Below are positions 6,943-14,716 of a DNA stretch of 43,244 nucleotides, piece by piece. This stretch comes from an uncultured Spirochaetaceae bacterium (GTDB lineage Bacteria; Spirochaetota; Spirochaetia; Treponematales; UBA12059), in NCBI GenBank assembly GCA_938004315.1, contig CALKWG010000310.1:1-43244 (forward strand), written 5' to 3'. The notes beneath the pieces were generated by a model. The model was not told where the DNA came from, did no database searches, and worked only from the letters and a program-made list of their open reading frames with translations. Every line of letters begins with the position of its first letter. Position 1 is the stretch's first letter. The position numbers were made by a program, and so were the translations under genes.

Positions 6943-8496
6943 ATGGACGAAGACCCCGTGGCGCGCTTGGCCGTAGAACGCTTCGGCATCCGCTATCTGT
7001 ATCCGTATCAACGCCTGGCCATAGCCAACGCCCTCGATGCGATAGCCGGCCGGACGAGCTCCGACGATACTGACGATGGCCTCGAAGCCGAGGAACCGCG
7101 CGGCCAACTGGTGCTCCTGCCCACCGGCTTCGGTAAGAGCCTCTGTTTCCAGATCCCGGCGCTCGCCGCGGGGGGCCTTAGCGTCGTGGTGTACCCGCTC
7201 CTCGGCCTCATGGCCGATCAGGCCAGGAGCTTGGCGAGCCGTGGCATAGCCCACGCGGTATTGAAAGGCGGCATGGACAGGGCCGAGCGCGACGAGGCCC
7301 TGCGCCCGCTATCGCCGGGCGAAAGCCGCATCCTCATCACCAACCCCGAGGCGCTCGCCGCGCCGGCGACGCTCAAGGCCGTGGCGGCGCTCAAGCCCGG
7401 GCATTTGGTCGTAGACGAAGCCCACTGCGTCGCCGAATGGGGCGATAGCTTCAGGCCATCCTACCTGGAGCTCGGCCGGGCGGCCACCGCGCTCCGCCCC
7501 AAGTTCATCAGCGCCTTCACCGCCACCGCCTCGCCCCCCATAGCGAGGCGTATCGCCGAAGTGCTGTTCGGCGATCGCCCCTGGCGCCTGGTAGAAGGCC
7601 CGGCCGACCGGCCGGCCATACGCTACGCCGTTCGCCCCGCGCTGTCCATGCGCCGGGAGCTCAGGCGGGCGGTCCTGGAATTGGCGCGCCCGCTCATCGT
7701 TTTCGTCCGATCCAGGGCCGGCGCCGAGCTCATAGCCGAGGGCCTACGGCTCGCTTTCCCGGCCGTCGATTCACGTTTCTACCATGCGGGCCTCGGTAAG
7801 GGTGAGCGCAAAGCCTGCGAGGATTGGTTCTTCGCTACGGACGACGGAATTCTAGCGGCGACCTGCGCCTACGGCATGGGCATCGACAAGCCGAACGTGC
7901 GGAGCGTCGTGCACTACGGGCCGCCGGCGAGCGCGGAGGCCTACCTGCAGGAGGCCGGCCGAGGAGGCAGGGACGGCGCGCCTTCGACGGCCCTGCTCCT
8001 CTACCCCGCCGCCGACGCCGCCCTGGCCTCGCTCGCGGAGCGGGGCGAGGGACGGAGCGCCCTCATGGCCCGTTACGCCGCGTCGGCCCCGGGCTGTAGA
8101 CGTCGATACCTCCTCGCCGCGCTCGGCTCGCGCGAGGCCGAGACCGCCCCATGCGGCGATTGCGACCGCTGCGACGGGAGAGCGCCGGCCGGGCCGGAAG
8201 GCCTGGACGCCGTGACGGCTTTAGCGAGGCGGCATCCGAGGAGGCTCTACCCGCACGAGGCCGCGGCTGCGCTGTCTCAGGACTTGCCGCTCAGGCCCGG
8301 CTCGGGCGCGCTCTCGTCGTGGCTCCGCGACGAGATACGCGAAGGCGTCGAGGCGGCGACTACGATGGGCGCGATCAGGCGGATAGGACGCGGGCCGTGG
8401 AAGGGGCGCCTCGTTCCGGCGCGGCCGTCCTATCACGGCTGGTCGCCTCCCGACCGAAACGCGGGCGGCCGATTACGCGGCGCCGAGCCGTCCTAA
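6943..8496 (+). CDS. recQ: RecQ-type ATP-dependent DNA helicase, short form
   Basis: A superfamily 2, 3'-5' DNA helicase used in recombination and fork repair. Helicase motifs in order: motif I TGFGKS (61-66), motif II DEAH (158-161) followed by the aromatic-rich loop CVAEWGDSFRP, motif III FTATA, motif V-like YGMGIDKPNV (~310-319) and motif VI QEAGRGGRDG (336-345). The RecQ zinc module follows with Cys385, Cys404, Cys407 and Cys410. After it only ~100 residues remain. They may be a reduced winged helix, and there is no HRDC domain, so the protein is shorter than E. coli RecQ (517 against ~610 residues). No good ribosome site precedes the ATG. The stop overlaps the stop of a convergent gene. 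Confidence 0.92.
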   Translation: MDEDPVARLAVERFGIRYLYPYQRLAIANALDAIAGRTSSDDTDDGLEAEEPRGQLVLLPTGFGKSLCFQIPALAAGGLSVVVYPLLGLMADQARSLASRGIAHAVLKGGMDRAERDEALRPLSPGESRILITNPEALAAPATLKAVAALKPGHLVVDEAHCVAEWGDSFRPSYLELGRAATALRPKFISAFTATASPPIARRIAEVLFGDRPWRLVEGPADRPAIRYAVRPALSMRRELRRAVLELARPLIVFVRSRAGAELIAEGLRLAFPAVDSRFYHAGLGKGERKACEDWFFATDDGILAATCAYGMGIDKPNVRSVVHYGPPASAEAYLQEAGRGGRDGAPSTALLLYPAADAALASLAERGEGRSALMARYAASAPGCRRRYLLAALGSREAETAPCGDCDRCDGRAPAGPEGLDAVTALARRHPRRLYPHEAAAALSQDLPLRPGSGALSSWLRDEIREGVEAATTMGAIRRIGRGPWKGRLVPARPSYHGWSPPDRNAGGRLRGAEPS

Positions 8497-8735
8497 TCCG
8501 GAAGCTCGTCGTCCTCATCGACCGGCGCCTCTTCCGCCGGAGCCGCCCCTTTGGGCTGCTTAGGCGCCCGAGGGACCCGTGGAGCCCGCGGCGGCCGGTT
8601 TTCCTTGGCCCAGGGGTCGGCCACGGCGCGTAGGAGCGACCACATGAGAATGAAGGCCGCCAGGGTGGCGAGCACCTCCCAGCGCGCCATCACCGTAAAG
8701 GCGAACTTGACGCTGTCGATCAATCCCATAGGCAT
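8493..8735 (-). CDS. Small single-pass membrane protein, unknown function
   Basis: 80 residues, or 78 if the second Met is used. Residues ~20-38 (VLATLAAFILMWSLLRAVA) form one membrane helix. The tail is Pro/Lys/Arg-rich and then acidic (EEAPVDEDDELPD), as in a cytoplasmic disordered tail. It begins 6 bases after the stop of the PilZ-type gene, so the two form an operon. Its stop overlaps the convergent recQ stop by four bases. I do not recognise the family. The linkage suggests a partner of the PilZ-type protein, but that is an inference. Confidence 0.7.
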   Translation of the reverse strand: MPMGLIDSVKFAFTVMARWEVLATLAAFILMWSLLRAVADPWAKENRPPRAPRVPRAPKQPKGAAPAEEAPVDEDDELPD

Positions 8736-8741
8736 CCTTCG

Positions 8742-9992
8742 CTACGGCCTTAGGTCGATATGGGCCGAATACCCGAGCTCGTCGCAGCCGTAGCGCTTAG
8801 CGCCTTCGGCATACAGGCAGCTCCGTAAGAACTCGTTGGCGGACGCTTCTACGGCGACGAACGAGATGCCGTAGTAGTCCAGCTGCTTGTCCTCGTATCG
8901 CCTGACGACGCGGCCCTTGCAGCTCACGGCCTGGCCGCCGCGGCTGAGCTTAAAGTCGATGATGGCCGAGGGCCTGAGCTTAGCCTTGCCGCCGGCCTTC
9001 GGCAGGGTAAAGAGGCAGCCGCCCGCGGAGAGGTCTATGACCGCCAAGCGATGCCCCTGAGGCGGCGCTCCCTCGGCTGGCTTAAAGTAGCCGTAGGCCT
9101 TGAGGCTGTAGGCCAGTACGCGTGAAAATTCCCAGGCGAAATCGGCGGCCCTGAAATCCAGGCATTCCTTGCGGCTCTGGTCGTTCATCAGGTACACGTA
9201 GCCTATGACGTACTGGTAATACAGTATGGGGCAGTAGAGCTCCGAGATAATGCCCTTGGCCGCCTTTTCATGCCTGCTTTTCTCCAGGCTCGATCCCTCG
9301 AGGAAGATCGATGGCCCCTCGAAGGCGTCGGCGTCGGCCTGCGTGACGATCCTGGCCTCCTCATAGGGATCTACGCTCGGTAACGGGCTCTTGGTGCTGG
9401 CCACGAGCAGGACCTTGCCGAGCTGGCTGATGATCTCCTCCTCCGGGCCCTGCGGCTTGCGGCCCTTGGCGAACATGACGACGCCGTTCTGGGCGTAGCG
9501 CTCGGCGGCCTTCGCCTTGAACGCGGCCAAGAGCCCGTTCAGGGAAGCCGGATCGAAGCCTTCGTGGGAGGGCGGCAACTCGATCTCCATATACTCGCGG
9601 GATTCGGGGCAATCGATGCGCACGGCGTCGTTATTGAGGAAGAACTCGACGCTGAGCTCGGGGGGCGGGGGCACGCGTACGGCCTTGCGCTGGGGGGCCT
9701 TCAGGAAACGCTCGGGCATGGCGAGGCTCATACGCGAACCTTCTACCTTCAGGACCTTCCCCTGGAAGGTCAGCCGTTGGCCCTGATACGAGAGATAGAT
9801 AGTGAGGCCTTCCCAAGAGCTAAGCTTCTCGACCTCCGCCGCTATGCCCTCGAGCTGGATGCGCTCTTTATCGAAGCCTTTGACGGTACAGGAGAGCCCT
9901 TTCCCCGTTCCGAAAAGCAGGACCGAGGCGCCGCTGCGGGCGAGTTGGTTCAGTATGAATTCTTTTTCTATAAATGTTACATATTGAGCCAT
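8742..9992 (-). CDS. PilZ-type (YcgR-like) protein with a GAF-like insert
   Basis: 416 residues from the ATG at 9992, which has GGAGG 8 bases upstream; the frame is open further but lacks a ribosome site there. Residues ~1-95 look like a YcgR/PilZN-type beta domain. The c-di-GMP-binding RxxxR motif is at 102-106 (RKAVR), but its partner DxSxxG is not reached until 320-325 (DLSAGG). Residues ~310-395 then complete a PilZ barrel (IIDFKLSRGG, CKGRVVRRYED, YYGISFVAVE). The intervening ~200 residues include a GAF-like stretch (~250-300: ELYCPILYYQYVIGYVYLMN, then FAWEFSRVLAYSLKA). Both c-di-GMP motifs are therefore present but split in sequence. A role in coupling c-di-GMP to motility is plausible but not shown. 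Confidence 0.78.
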   Translation of the reverse strand: MAQYVTFIEKEFILNQLARSGASVLLFGTGKGLSCTVKGFDKERIQLEGIAAEVEKLSSWEGLTIYLSYQGQRLTFQGKVLKVEGSRMSLAMPERFLKAPQRKAVRVPPPPELSVEFFLNNDAVRIDCPESREYMEIELPPSHEGFDPASLNGLLAAFKAKAAERYAQNGVVMFAKGRKPQGPEEEIISQLGKVLLVASTKSPLPSVDPYEEARIVTQADADAFEGPSIFLEGSSLEKSRHEKAAKGIISELYCPILYYQYVIGYVYLMNDQSRKECLDFRAADFAWEFSRVLAYSLKAYGYFKPAEGAPPQGHRLAVIDLSAGGCLFTLPKAGGKAKLRPSAIIDFKLSRGGQAVSCKGRVVRRYEDKQLDYYGISFVAVEASANEFLRSCLYAEGAKRYGCDELGYSAHIDLRP

Positions 9993-10030
9993 AGGGCTGA
10001 CCTCCGGAACCGACGCGTATGCCGTGCCAC

Positions 10031-10039
10031 AGTATAGCA
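10031..10039 (-). promoter_or_regulatory. Extended -10 promoter candidate for the PilZ-type gene
   Basis: On the minus strand TATACT (10031-10036) is preceded by TGC, giving the extended -10 form TGnTATACT. No good -35 lies 16-18 bases upstream, which is tolerated for extended -10 promoters. The ATG at 9992 is about 40 bases downstream. Confidence 0.45.
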
Positions 10040-10067
10040 TCGGAAGCCGCCCGAGTGGGACTTGAAC

Positions 10068-10096
10068 TTGAAAAAAGCCGGCGAGGGCCGTACTAT
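10068..10096 (+). promoter_or_regulatory. Sigma-70-type promoter for the pgi operon
   Basis: TTGAAA (10068-10073), a 17-base spacer, and TACTAT (10091-10096). It lies ~65 bases before the pgi start, is divergent from the PilZ promoter, and is the only promoter seen for the six-gene operon that follows. Confidence 0.5.
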
Positions 10097-10159
10097 AGTC
10101 GAGCCCGACCCCATGGGGGTTCGGCGCTCCTTAATCCGGATTACAAAGGACGACCGACC

Positions 10160-11740
10160 ATGAAGCGATATCGATCCATAGACGCCAGCGCCGCTTGGCC
10201 CGCAATCCGTTCCGTTCGGCCGCTCGAGCTCGCGGCCGGCTTGGATCCGCGCTCCATCAGAGAGAGGGCCATGGACGCCGGCGGCGGCCTGTCGTTCTTC
10301 TTCGGCGCGTCCGACGTCTCCGACGAGGCGCTCGGCCTCCTCTATAAGGCCGCACAGGAGCTCGAACTCGTCGGCCAATATAGGGCGCTCGCGTCGGGAG
10401 AGCTCATGAATCAGGGCGAAGAACGCATGGTCCTGCACCACCTCCTACGCGGCCGGCCGGCAGGCCCGGTCGTCAAGGACGGCCGCGACTTTAGGGCTTT
10501 CTACGAAGGCGAGCGGGCGCGCTTCTCATCCTTCGCCTCACGCGTCCGCTCGGGCGAGCTTGTAAGCCCCTCGGGGGCGGCCTTCAGCGAGGTGGTGCAG
10601 ATCGGCATAGGCGGCTCGGACTTAGGCCCGCGCGCGCTCTATCTGGCGCTGGAGCAGTGGGCCCGCGAACGGGGGCTCTTAAAGCTCCGCGCCTCGTTCA
10701 TCAGCAACGTCGACCCCGACGACGCCAACGCGGTCCTATCGACCGTCGACGCCCGCCGGGCCCTGTTCATCCTCGTCTCCAAGAGCGGCACGACCCAAGA
10801 GACCTTGGCGAACGAGGCCATCGTCAAGGCTTTGGTCGGCCGCCTGCCGGGCGTCGATCCGTCCAGGCAGTTCGTGGCGGTCACGAGCGAAACGAGCCCC
10901 CTGGCTAAGAATCCCGGTTACCTAGACTCCTTCTACATAGACGATTTCATAGGCGGCCGCTACAGCGCCACGAGCGCGGTCGGCGGCGTCGTACTCTCGC
11001 TGGCGCTCGGTCCCGAAGCCTTCGGCGAGATCTTAGCCGGCGCCGGCGAGGCCGACGCCCTGGCTATGCGGGACGACCCGGCGGCCAACGCCGCCCTCAC
11101 CGACGCGCTCATCGGCGTCTACGAGCGGAACGCCCTCGGCCGCCCGTCTACCGCGGTGCTCCCCTACGCGCAGGCCTTGTCGCGCTTCCCCGCCCACCTG
11201 CAGCAGCTGGATATGGAATCGAACGGTAAGGCCCTGCGGCGCGACGGGACGATGAGCGAGCTGGCGACCGGCCCCGCGGTCTTCGGCGAACCGGGCACCA
11301 ACGGCCAGCATTCGTTCTACCAGCTCCTGCACCAGGGTACGGACGTGATCCCCCTGCAATTCATCGCCTTCCGCAAGAACCAGAGCGCCTTCGACCCTGA
11401 ATTCGAGGGCTCGACCGCCCGGCGCAAGCTGAACGCCAACCTCGCGGCGCAGATCGTCGCCTTCGCGCAGGGTAAGCGAGACGAGAATCCCAACAAGAGC
11501 TTTCCCGGCGGCAGGCCCTCGACCCTGCTCGTAGCCGACGAGCTCGACCCGCGTTCCCTCGGGGCGCTTTTGGCGCACTATGAAAACAAGGTGATGTTCC
11601 AAGGCTTCGCCTGGAACCTGAACTCCTTCGACCAGGAAGGCGTTCAGCTGGGTAAGGTGCTCACCAAGCAAGTCCTGGCCGCGAGAGGGCCGTCCGATCC
11701 CGCCTTGGCCGAGTTCGCGCGGATCCTGGGGGCGCTGTGA
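10160..11740 (+). CDS. pgi: Glucose-6-phosphate isomerase
   Basis: Interconverts glucose-6-phosphate and fructose-6-phosphate in glycolysis. I start it at 10160 (MKRYRSIDAS), with AAAGGA 9 bases upstream; upstream in-frame sequence is promoter and leader. The 526-residue protein has the PGI sugar-isomerase segments: IGIGGSDLGPRALY, ISNVDPDDANAVL, FILVSKSGTTQETLANE, the GGRYSATSAVGG loop, QLDMESNGKALRRDG and the active-site GEPGTNGQHSFYQLLHQGT. The C-terminal NSFDQEGVQLGKVL with its conserved Gln/Gly/Lys is present. The stop overlaps the GTG start of murG by 4 bases. It is the first gene of the operon. Confidence 0.97.
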   Translation: MKRYRSIDASAAWPAIRSVRPLELAAGLDPRSIRERAMDAGGGLSFFFGASDVSDEALGLLYKAAQELELVGQYRALASGELMNQGEERMVLHHLLRGRPAGPVVKDGRDFRAFYEGERARFSSFASRVRSGELVSPSGAAFSEVVQIGIGGSDLGPRALYLALEQWARERGLLKLRASFISNVDPDDANAVLSTVDARRALFILVSKSGTTQETLANEAIVKALVGRLPGVDPSRQFVAVTSETSPLAKNPGYLDSFYIDDFIGGRYSATSAVGGVVLSLALGPEAFGEILAGAGEADALAMRDDPAANAALTDALIGVYERNALGRPSTAVLPYAQALSRFPAHLQQLDMESNGKALRRDGTMSELATGPAVFGEPGTNGQHSFYQLLHQGTDVIPLQFIAFRKNQSAFDPEFEGSTARRKLNANLAAQIVAFAQGKRDENPNKSFPGGRPSTLLVADELDPRSLGALLAHYENKVMFQGFAWNLNSFDQEGVQLGKVLTKQVLAARGPSDPALAEFARILGAL

Positions 11741-12873
11741 GCCCGAAGGCGCCGTGCATCGCGTTTACCGGCGGGGGTACCGGCGGCCACGTCTATCCGG
11801 GCCTCGCCGTCATCGAGGAGCTCAGGCGTAACTGGGACGGCCGTATAGTATGGCTGGGCTCGGGCAAGGAGTTGGAACGCAAGGCCGTCGAGGACGCCGG
11901 GGTAGAATTCTTCGCCCTACCCTCCGGTAAGCTCAGGCGCTCGCTTTCGCTTGAGAACGTCGCCGACGCCTTCAGAGTGGCGGCCGGTTTCTTCGCCGCT
12001 CGGCGCCTCCTCAGGGAGCTTTCACCGCTCTACCTCTTCTCCAAAGGCGGCTACGTGAGCGTCGCGCCCTGCCTGGCCGCCGCATCCCTTGGCCTACCCT
12101 ATGCGGTGCACGAATGCGACCTGTCCCCGGGCCTGGCCACGCGCATCACGATACGCAGGGCGGCCGCGGCTTACCTGAGCTGGGAGGCGAGCCTTGGATT
12201 CCTAAGCCCCGAGCTCAGGGCCAAAGCCGTCGTGACGGGCAACCCCGTACGCGAAACCTTCGAGGCCATCGGGCGAGGCGGCGCCGCCGCCGCCGCGGCC
12301 AGGGCCGCGGGCCGCGCCTGGCTGGGCTTCGGCGACGATGATTTCGTCGTCCTAGTCTTGGGCGGTAGCCAAGGGGCCGGTCAGGTGAACGAGCTCGTCG
12401 CGGCCGCCCTGCCGCGCCTTATAAAGACGGCGGCGGTCGCCCATCAGACCGGGGCCGGCAAGCTGCCGGCCGAGCCCCGCGGCCCGCGCTACCATGCCTT
12501 TGAATTCGCCCACGGCAACATAGCCGAGCTTTACGCCGCCGCCGACCTGGTGGTAGGCCGGGCCGGGGCCAATACGCTCTGGGAGGCCACGGCCGCCGGC
12601 AAGCCCATGGTACTCGTGCCGCTCGAGCAGGGTAGCCGCGGCGATCAGGTAGAGAACGCGATGAAGCTCAAGGCCGCCGGCGGGGCCCTGGTCCTAGCCG
12701 GCGGGGACGCGACGGCGGAGGCCTTGGCCGCGGCAGTGGAGGGCTTGGCCGCCGACCCGTCCAGCCGCGCCGCCATGGCGAAGGCGGCGGCGGGCGTCGC
12801 CAAGACCGGCGCAGCCGCCGCGATCGCCGCTATGGTCGCCGACGCCGCGCGCGCCCGGGAGGCTAGCCGATGA
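11737..12873 (+). CDS. murG: UDP-GlcNAc:lipid I N-acetylglucosaminyltransferase MurG
   Basis: A membrane-associated glycosyltransferase (GT28) that turns lipid I into lipid II in peptidoglycan synthesis. At 378 residues it has the normal length. The N-terminal loop TGGGTGGHVYPGLAV, a second glycine loop FSKGGYVSVAP, HECDLSPGLAT, and the UDP-GlcNAc-binding GGSQGAGQVN and GRAGANTLWEATAAGKPMVLVP segments are all present. It starts with GTG inside the end of pgi (GTGA overlap) and ends in an ATGA overlap with the CvpA-like gene, so its translation is probably coupled at both ends. Confidence 0.97.
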   Translation: MSPKAPCIAFTGGGTGGHVYPGLAVIEELRRNWDGRIVWLGSGKELERKAVEDAGVEFFALPSGKLRRSLSLENVADAFRVAAGFFAARRLLRELSPLYLFSKGGYVSVAPCLAAASLGLPYAVHECDLSPGLATRITIRRAAAAYLSWEASLGFLSPELRAKAVVTGNPVRETFEAIGRGGAAAAAARAAGRAWLGFGDDDFVVLVLGGSQGAGQVNELVAAALPRLIKTAAVAHQTGAGKLPAEPRGPRYHAFEFAHGNIAELYAAADLVVGRAGANTLWEATAAGKPMVLVPLEQGSRGDQVENAMKLKAAGGALVLAGGDATAEALAAAVEGLAADPSSRAAMAKAAAGVAKTGAAAAIAAMVADAARAREASR

Positions 12874-13364
12874 ACGCCCTCGATTACGTGCTCCTCGCCG
12901 TCACCGGCGTCCTGGGGCTGCGCTGCTTCTTCCGCGGCATCATTAGCGAGGTGCTCTCCGCCGCCGCCTTGGTCGGCGGGGTCCTCGCCGGCGTGCTCTT
13001 CCACGCTCCCCTGGGGGCGTGGCTGGGCGAGCGCTTCGGCCTCGGGGGCTTCTCGCCGGTCGCCGGCTTCCTCGTGGCCTTCGCCGCGGTCTTCATCGTC
13101 GTCAAGATCGTCGAAGGGTCGTTACGCAGCGTGCTCGAGCAGCTCGAACTCCAGGCTTTGGATCGCGTCCTGGGCTTCGCTTTCGGCCTCGTCGAGGGGC
13201 TGGTCCTCTCGGCGCTCGTCATCCTGATCCTAAGCTATCAGCCGGTCCTCGAGCTGGACGCCCTCCTGTCCGGCAGCCTCTTGGCGCGTATCCTCCTTCC
13301 GCTCATAGCCGACTACCTGCCCGCGGCCGCCGCCCTCGGCGCCGCCGCGGCCGAAGGGGTCTGA
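12870..13364 (+). CDS. CvpA family membrane protein
   Basis: 164 residues with four strongly hydrophobic stretches (about residues 5-22, 27-45, 64-80 and 106-126), the usual topology of the CvpA/colicin V production family. The N-terminus DYVLLAVTGVLGLRCFFRGI matches the family's opening helix and the following small-residue-rich loop. The molecular role of CvpA proteins is not settled; they are linked to envelope integrity and secretion. The position between murG and a replication clamp-loader gene, with 4-base and 1-base overlaps, means it is co-translated with both. Confidence 0.88.
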   Translation: MNALDYVLLAVTGVLGLRCFFRGIISEVLSAAALVGGVLAGVLFHAPLGAWLGERFGLGGFSPVAGFLVAFAAVFIVVKIVEGSLRSVLEQLELQALDRVLGFAFGLVEGLVLSALVILILSYQPVLELDALLSGSLLARILLPLIADYLPAAAALGAAAAEGV

Positions 13365-14716
13365 TGTTCGAGAACATACTCGGCCAAGGCGAGGCGAGCG
13401 AGCGCCTGGAGCGAGACCTGTCGCAGGGGCGCCTGCCGCCGGCCATGCTCTTCGAGGGGCCGGCCCTGTCGGCCAAGGCCAGCGCGGCCCTAGAGCTCGG
13501 CCGCGCCCTCTCGTGCGCCCGGGGCGCCCGGTGGAACTGCGAGTGCGAGCATTGCTCCCGCCATCGCATCCTGGCCCACCCCGACGCGCTCATCCTTGGC
13601 CCGAAGGAGCTGCGACGCGAGCTCGCGGCCGGAGCCGAGCTTTTAAAGCGGGCGCCGGGCCTACCGTCGCGTTATTTCTTCACGCGCGCGGTCCGCAAGC
13701 TAACGCGTCGTTTCGACCAGGCGCTCTACGCCGGCGAGGAGGGCAAGCTGGCCAAGGCCTTGCCCCTCCTCCGCTCCGCCCTGGAAGCCAGCGACGCCTG
13801 CCTCCCGGGAGGGCTGGGTGACGCCGAGGCCGCCAAAGAAGCGGAAAAGCTCTTACCGAGCGCCTATAAGCTCCATGATCTTTTGCCCGACGCGACGCCG
13901 GTGTTCCAGGTGCGGGCCGTCGAGCGCTGGGCGAGGCAGACGCCGCTCGGCGATTCTAAGCTGGTCATCATCGAGCACGCCGATCGCATGCTCGACGCGT
14001 CGAGGAACGCCCTCCTTAAGATTCTCGAGGAGCCGCCGGCCTTCGCCCGCTTCGTCCTCACGAGCTCGCGCAAGCAGGCCCTCATACCGACGATACTCTC
14101 CCGCGTGCGTCCCTACCGTTTCGTTCAGAGGCCGCCGGCCGCGCAGGGCCTTATCTTGGAGCGCATATTCAAGCTGAGGCCCGATGAGGCTGCGGATGCC
14201 GCGCCGCGGCCGGCGAGCCTCGAAGCCTTCTTCTCGCGCTATCAGGCCGAGGGCTCGGGCGCGCGCGTAGCGGGACTGGGCAGGGCCTTCGCGGCCGCCT
14301 TGGCCGAAGCCGCTACAGAAGCCTGGTCCGCCGGCGGACTGGCGCTCGGCGCGCCCGAGGCTCCGAGTCCGCTGGCCGCCCTGGCCGCCGAGTCGAAGGC
14401 GGCCTCGCCCTATGAAACGATCGCCGCGGCGGCGGCCGCCAGCGCCAACTTCGGCGCCTCCGACGAGGCCTGGGCTTGGTCGTTCCCCTCCTTCTTGGAG
14501 GAGACGGTCGCCGCCTTCGCCTCGCTCTGCCGGGCTCCGAACGCCGGGGAGGCCGAGCTTCGGACGGGAGAGCTGGCCGCCACCCTGGCTCGCGACGCGC
14601 TCCTGCGCTATTCGTCGTACAACCTGGCTCCGGTCGCCCTGGCCGAGCGCTTCGCCGCGGATTTCCAAAGGATGGCGGCGGCGCGGGCGGGCGGCTATCT
14701 CGGGAGAAACCCATGA
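13364..14716 (+). CDS. DNA polymerase III clamp-loader subunit (delta-prime or gamma/tau-like), divergent
   Basis: 450 residues starting at the ATG that overlaps the previous stop by one base (TGATG). The N-terminus (MFENILGQGEASERLERDL, then LPPAMLFEGP) is that of clamp-loader AAA+ proteins. The P-loop is degenerate: GPALSAKAS instead of GxxGxGKT. A zinc module follows (Cys51, Cys59, Cys61, Cys64). An unusual ~80-residue basic/helical insert (about 75-155) precedes the conserved KLVIIEHADRMLDASRNALL, KILEEPP and ILSRVRPYRF region (sensor 1 and the SRC-like motif, here SRV). The loss of the P-loop fits a non-hydrolysing delta-prime role better than gamma/tau. The C-terminal ~200 residues are Ala-rich and unassigned. 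Confidence 0.72.
   Translation: MFENILGQGEASERLERDLSQGRLPPAMLFEGPALSAKASAALELGRALSCARGARWNCECEHCSRHRILAHPDALILGPKELRRELAAGAELLKRAPGLPSRYFFTRAVRKLTRRFDQALYAGEEGKLAKALPLLRSALEASDACLPGGLGDAEAAKEAEKLLPSAYKLHDLLPDATPVFQVRAVERWARQTPLGDSKLVIIEHADRMLDASRNALLKILEEPPAFARFVLTSSRKQALIPTILSRVRPYRFVQRPPAAQGLILERIFKLRPDEAADAAPRPASLEAFFSRYQAEGSGARVAGLGRAFAAALAEAATEAWSAGGLALGAPEAPSPLAALAAESKAASPYETIAAAAAASANFGASDEAWAWSFPSFLEETVAAFASLCRAPNAGEAELRTGELAATLARDALLRYSSYNLAPVALAERFAADFQRMAAARAGGYLGRNP

Noticed and set aside
13019..13363. Upstream extension of the clamp-loader gene
   Set aside because: This part overlaps the CvpA-like gene almost fully and is Arg/Pro/Gly noise. The ATG at 13364 overlaps the CvpA-like stop and starts the recognisable domain.
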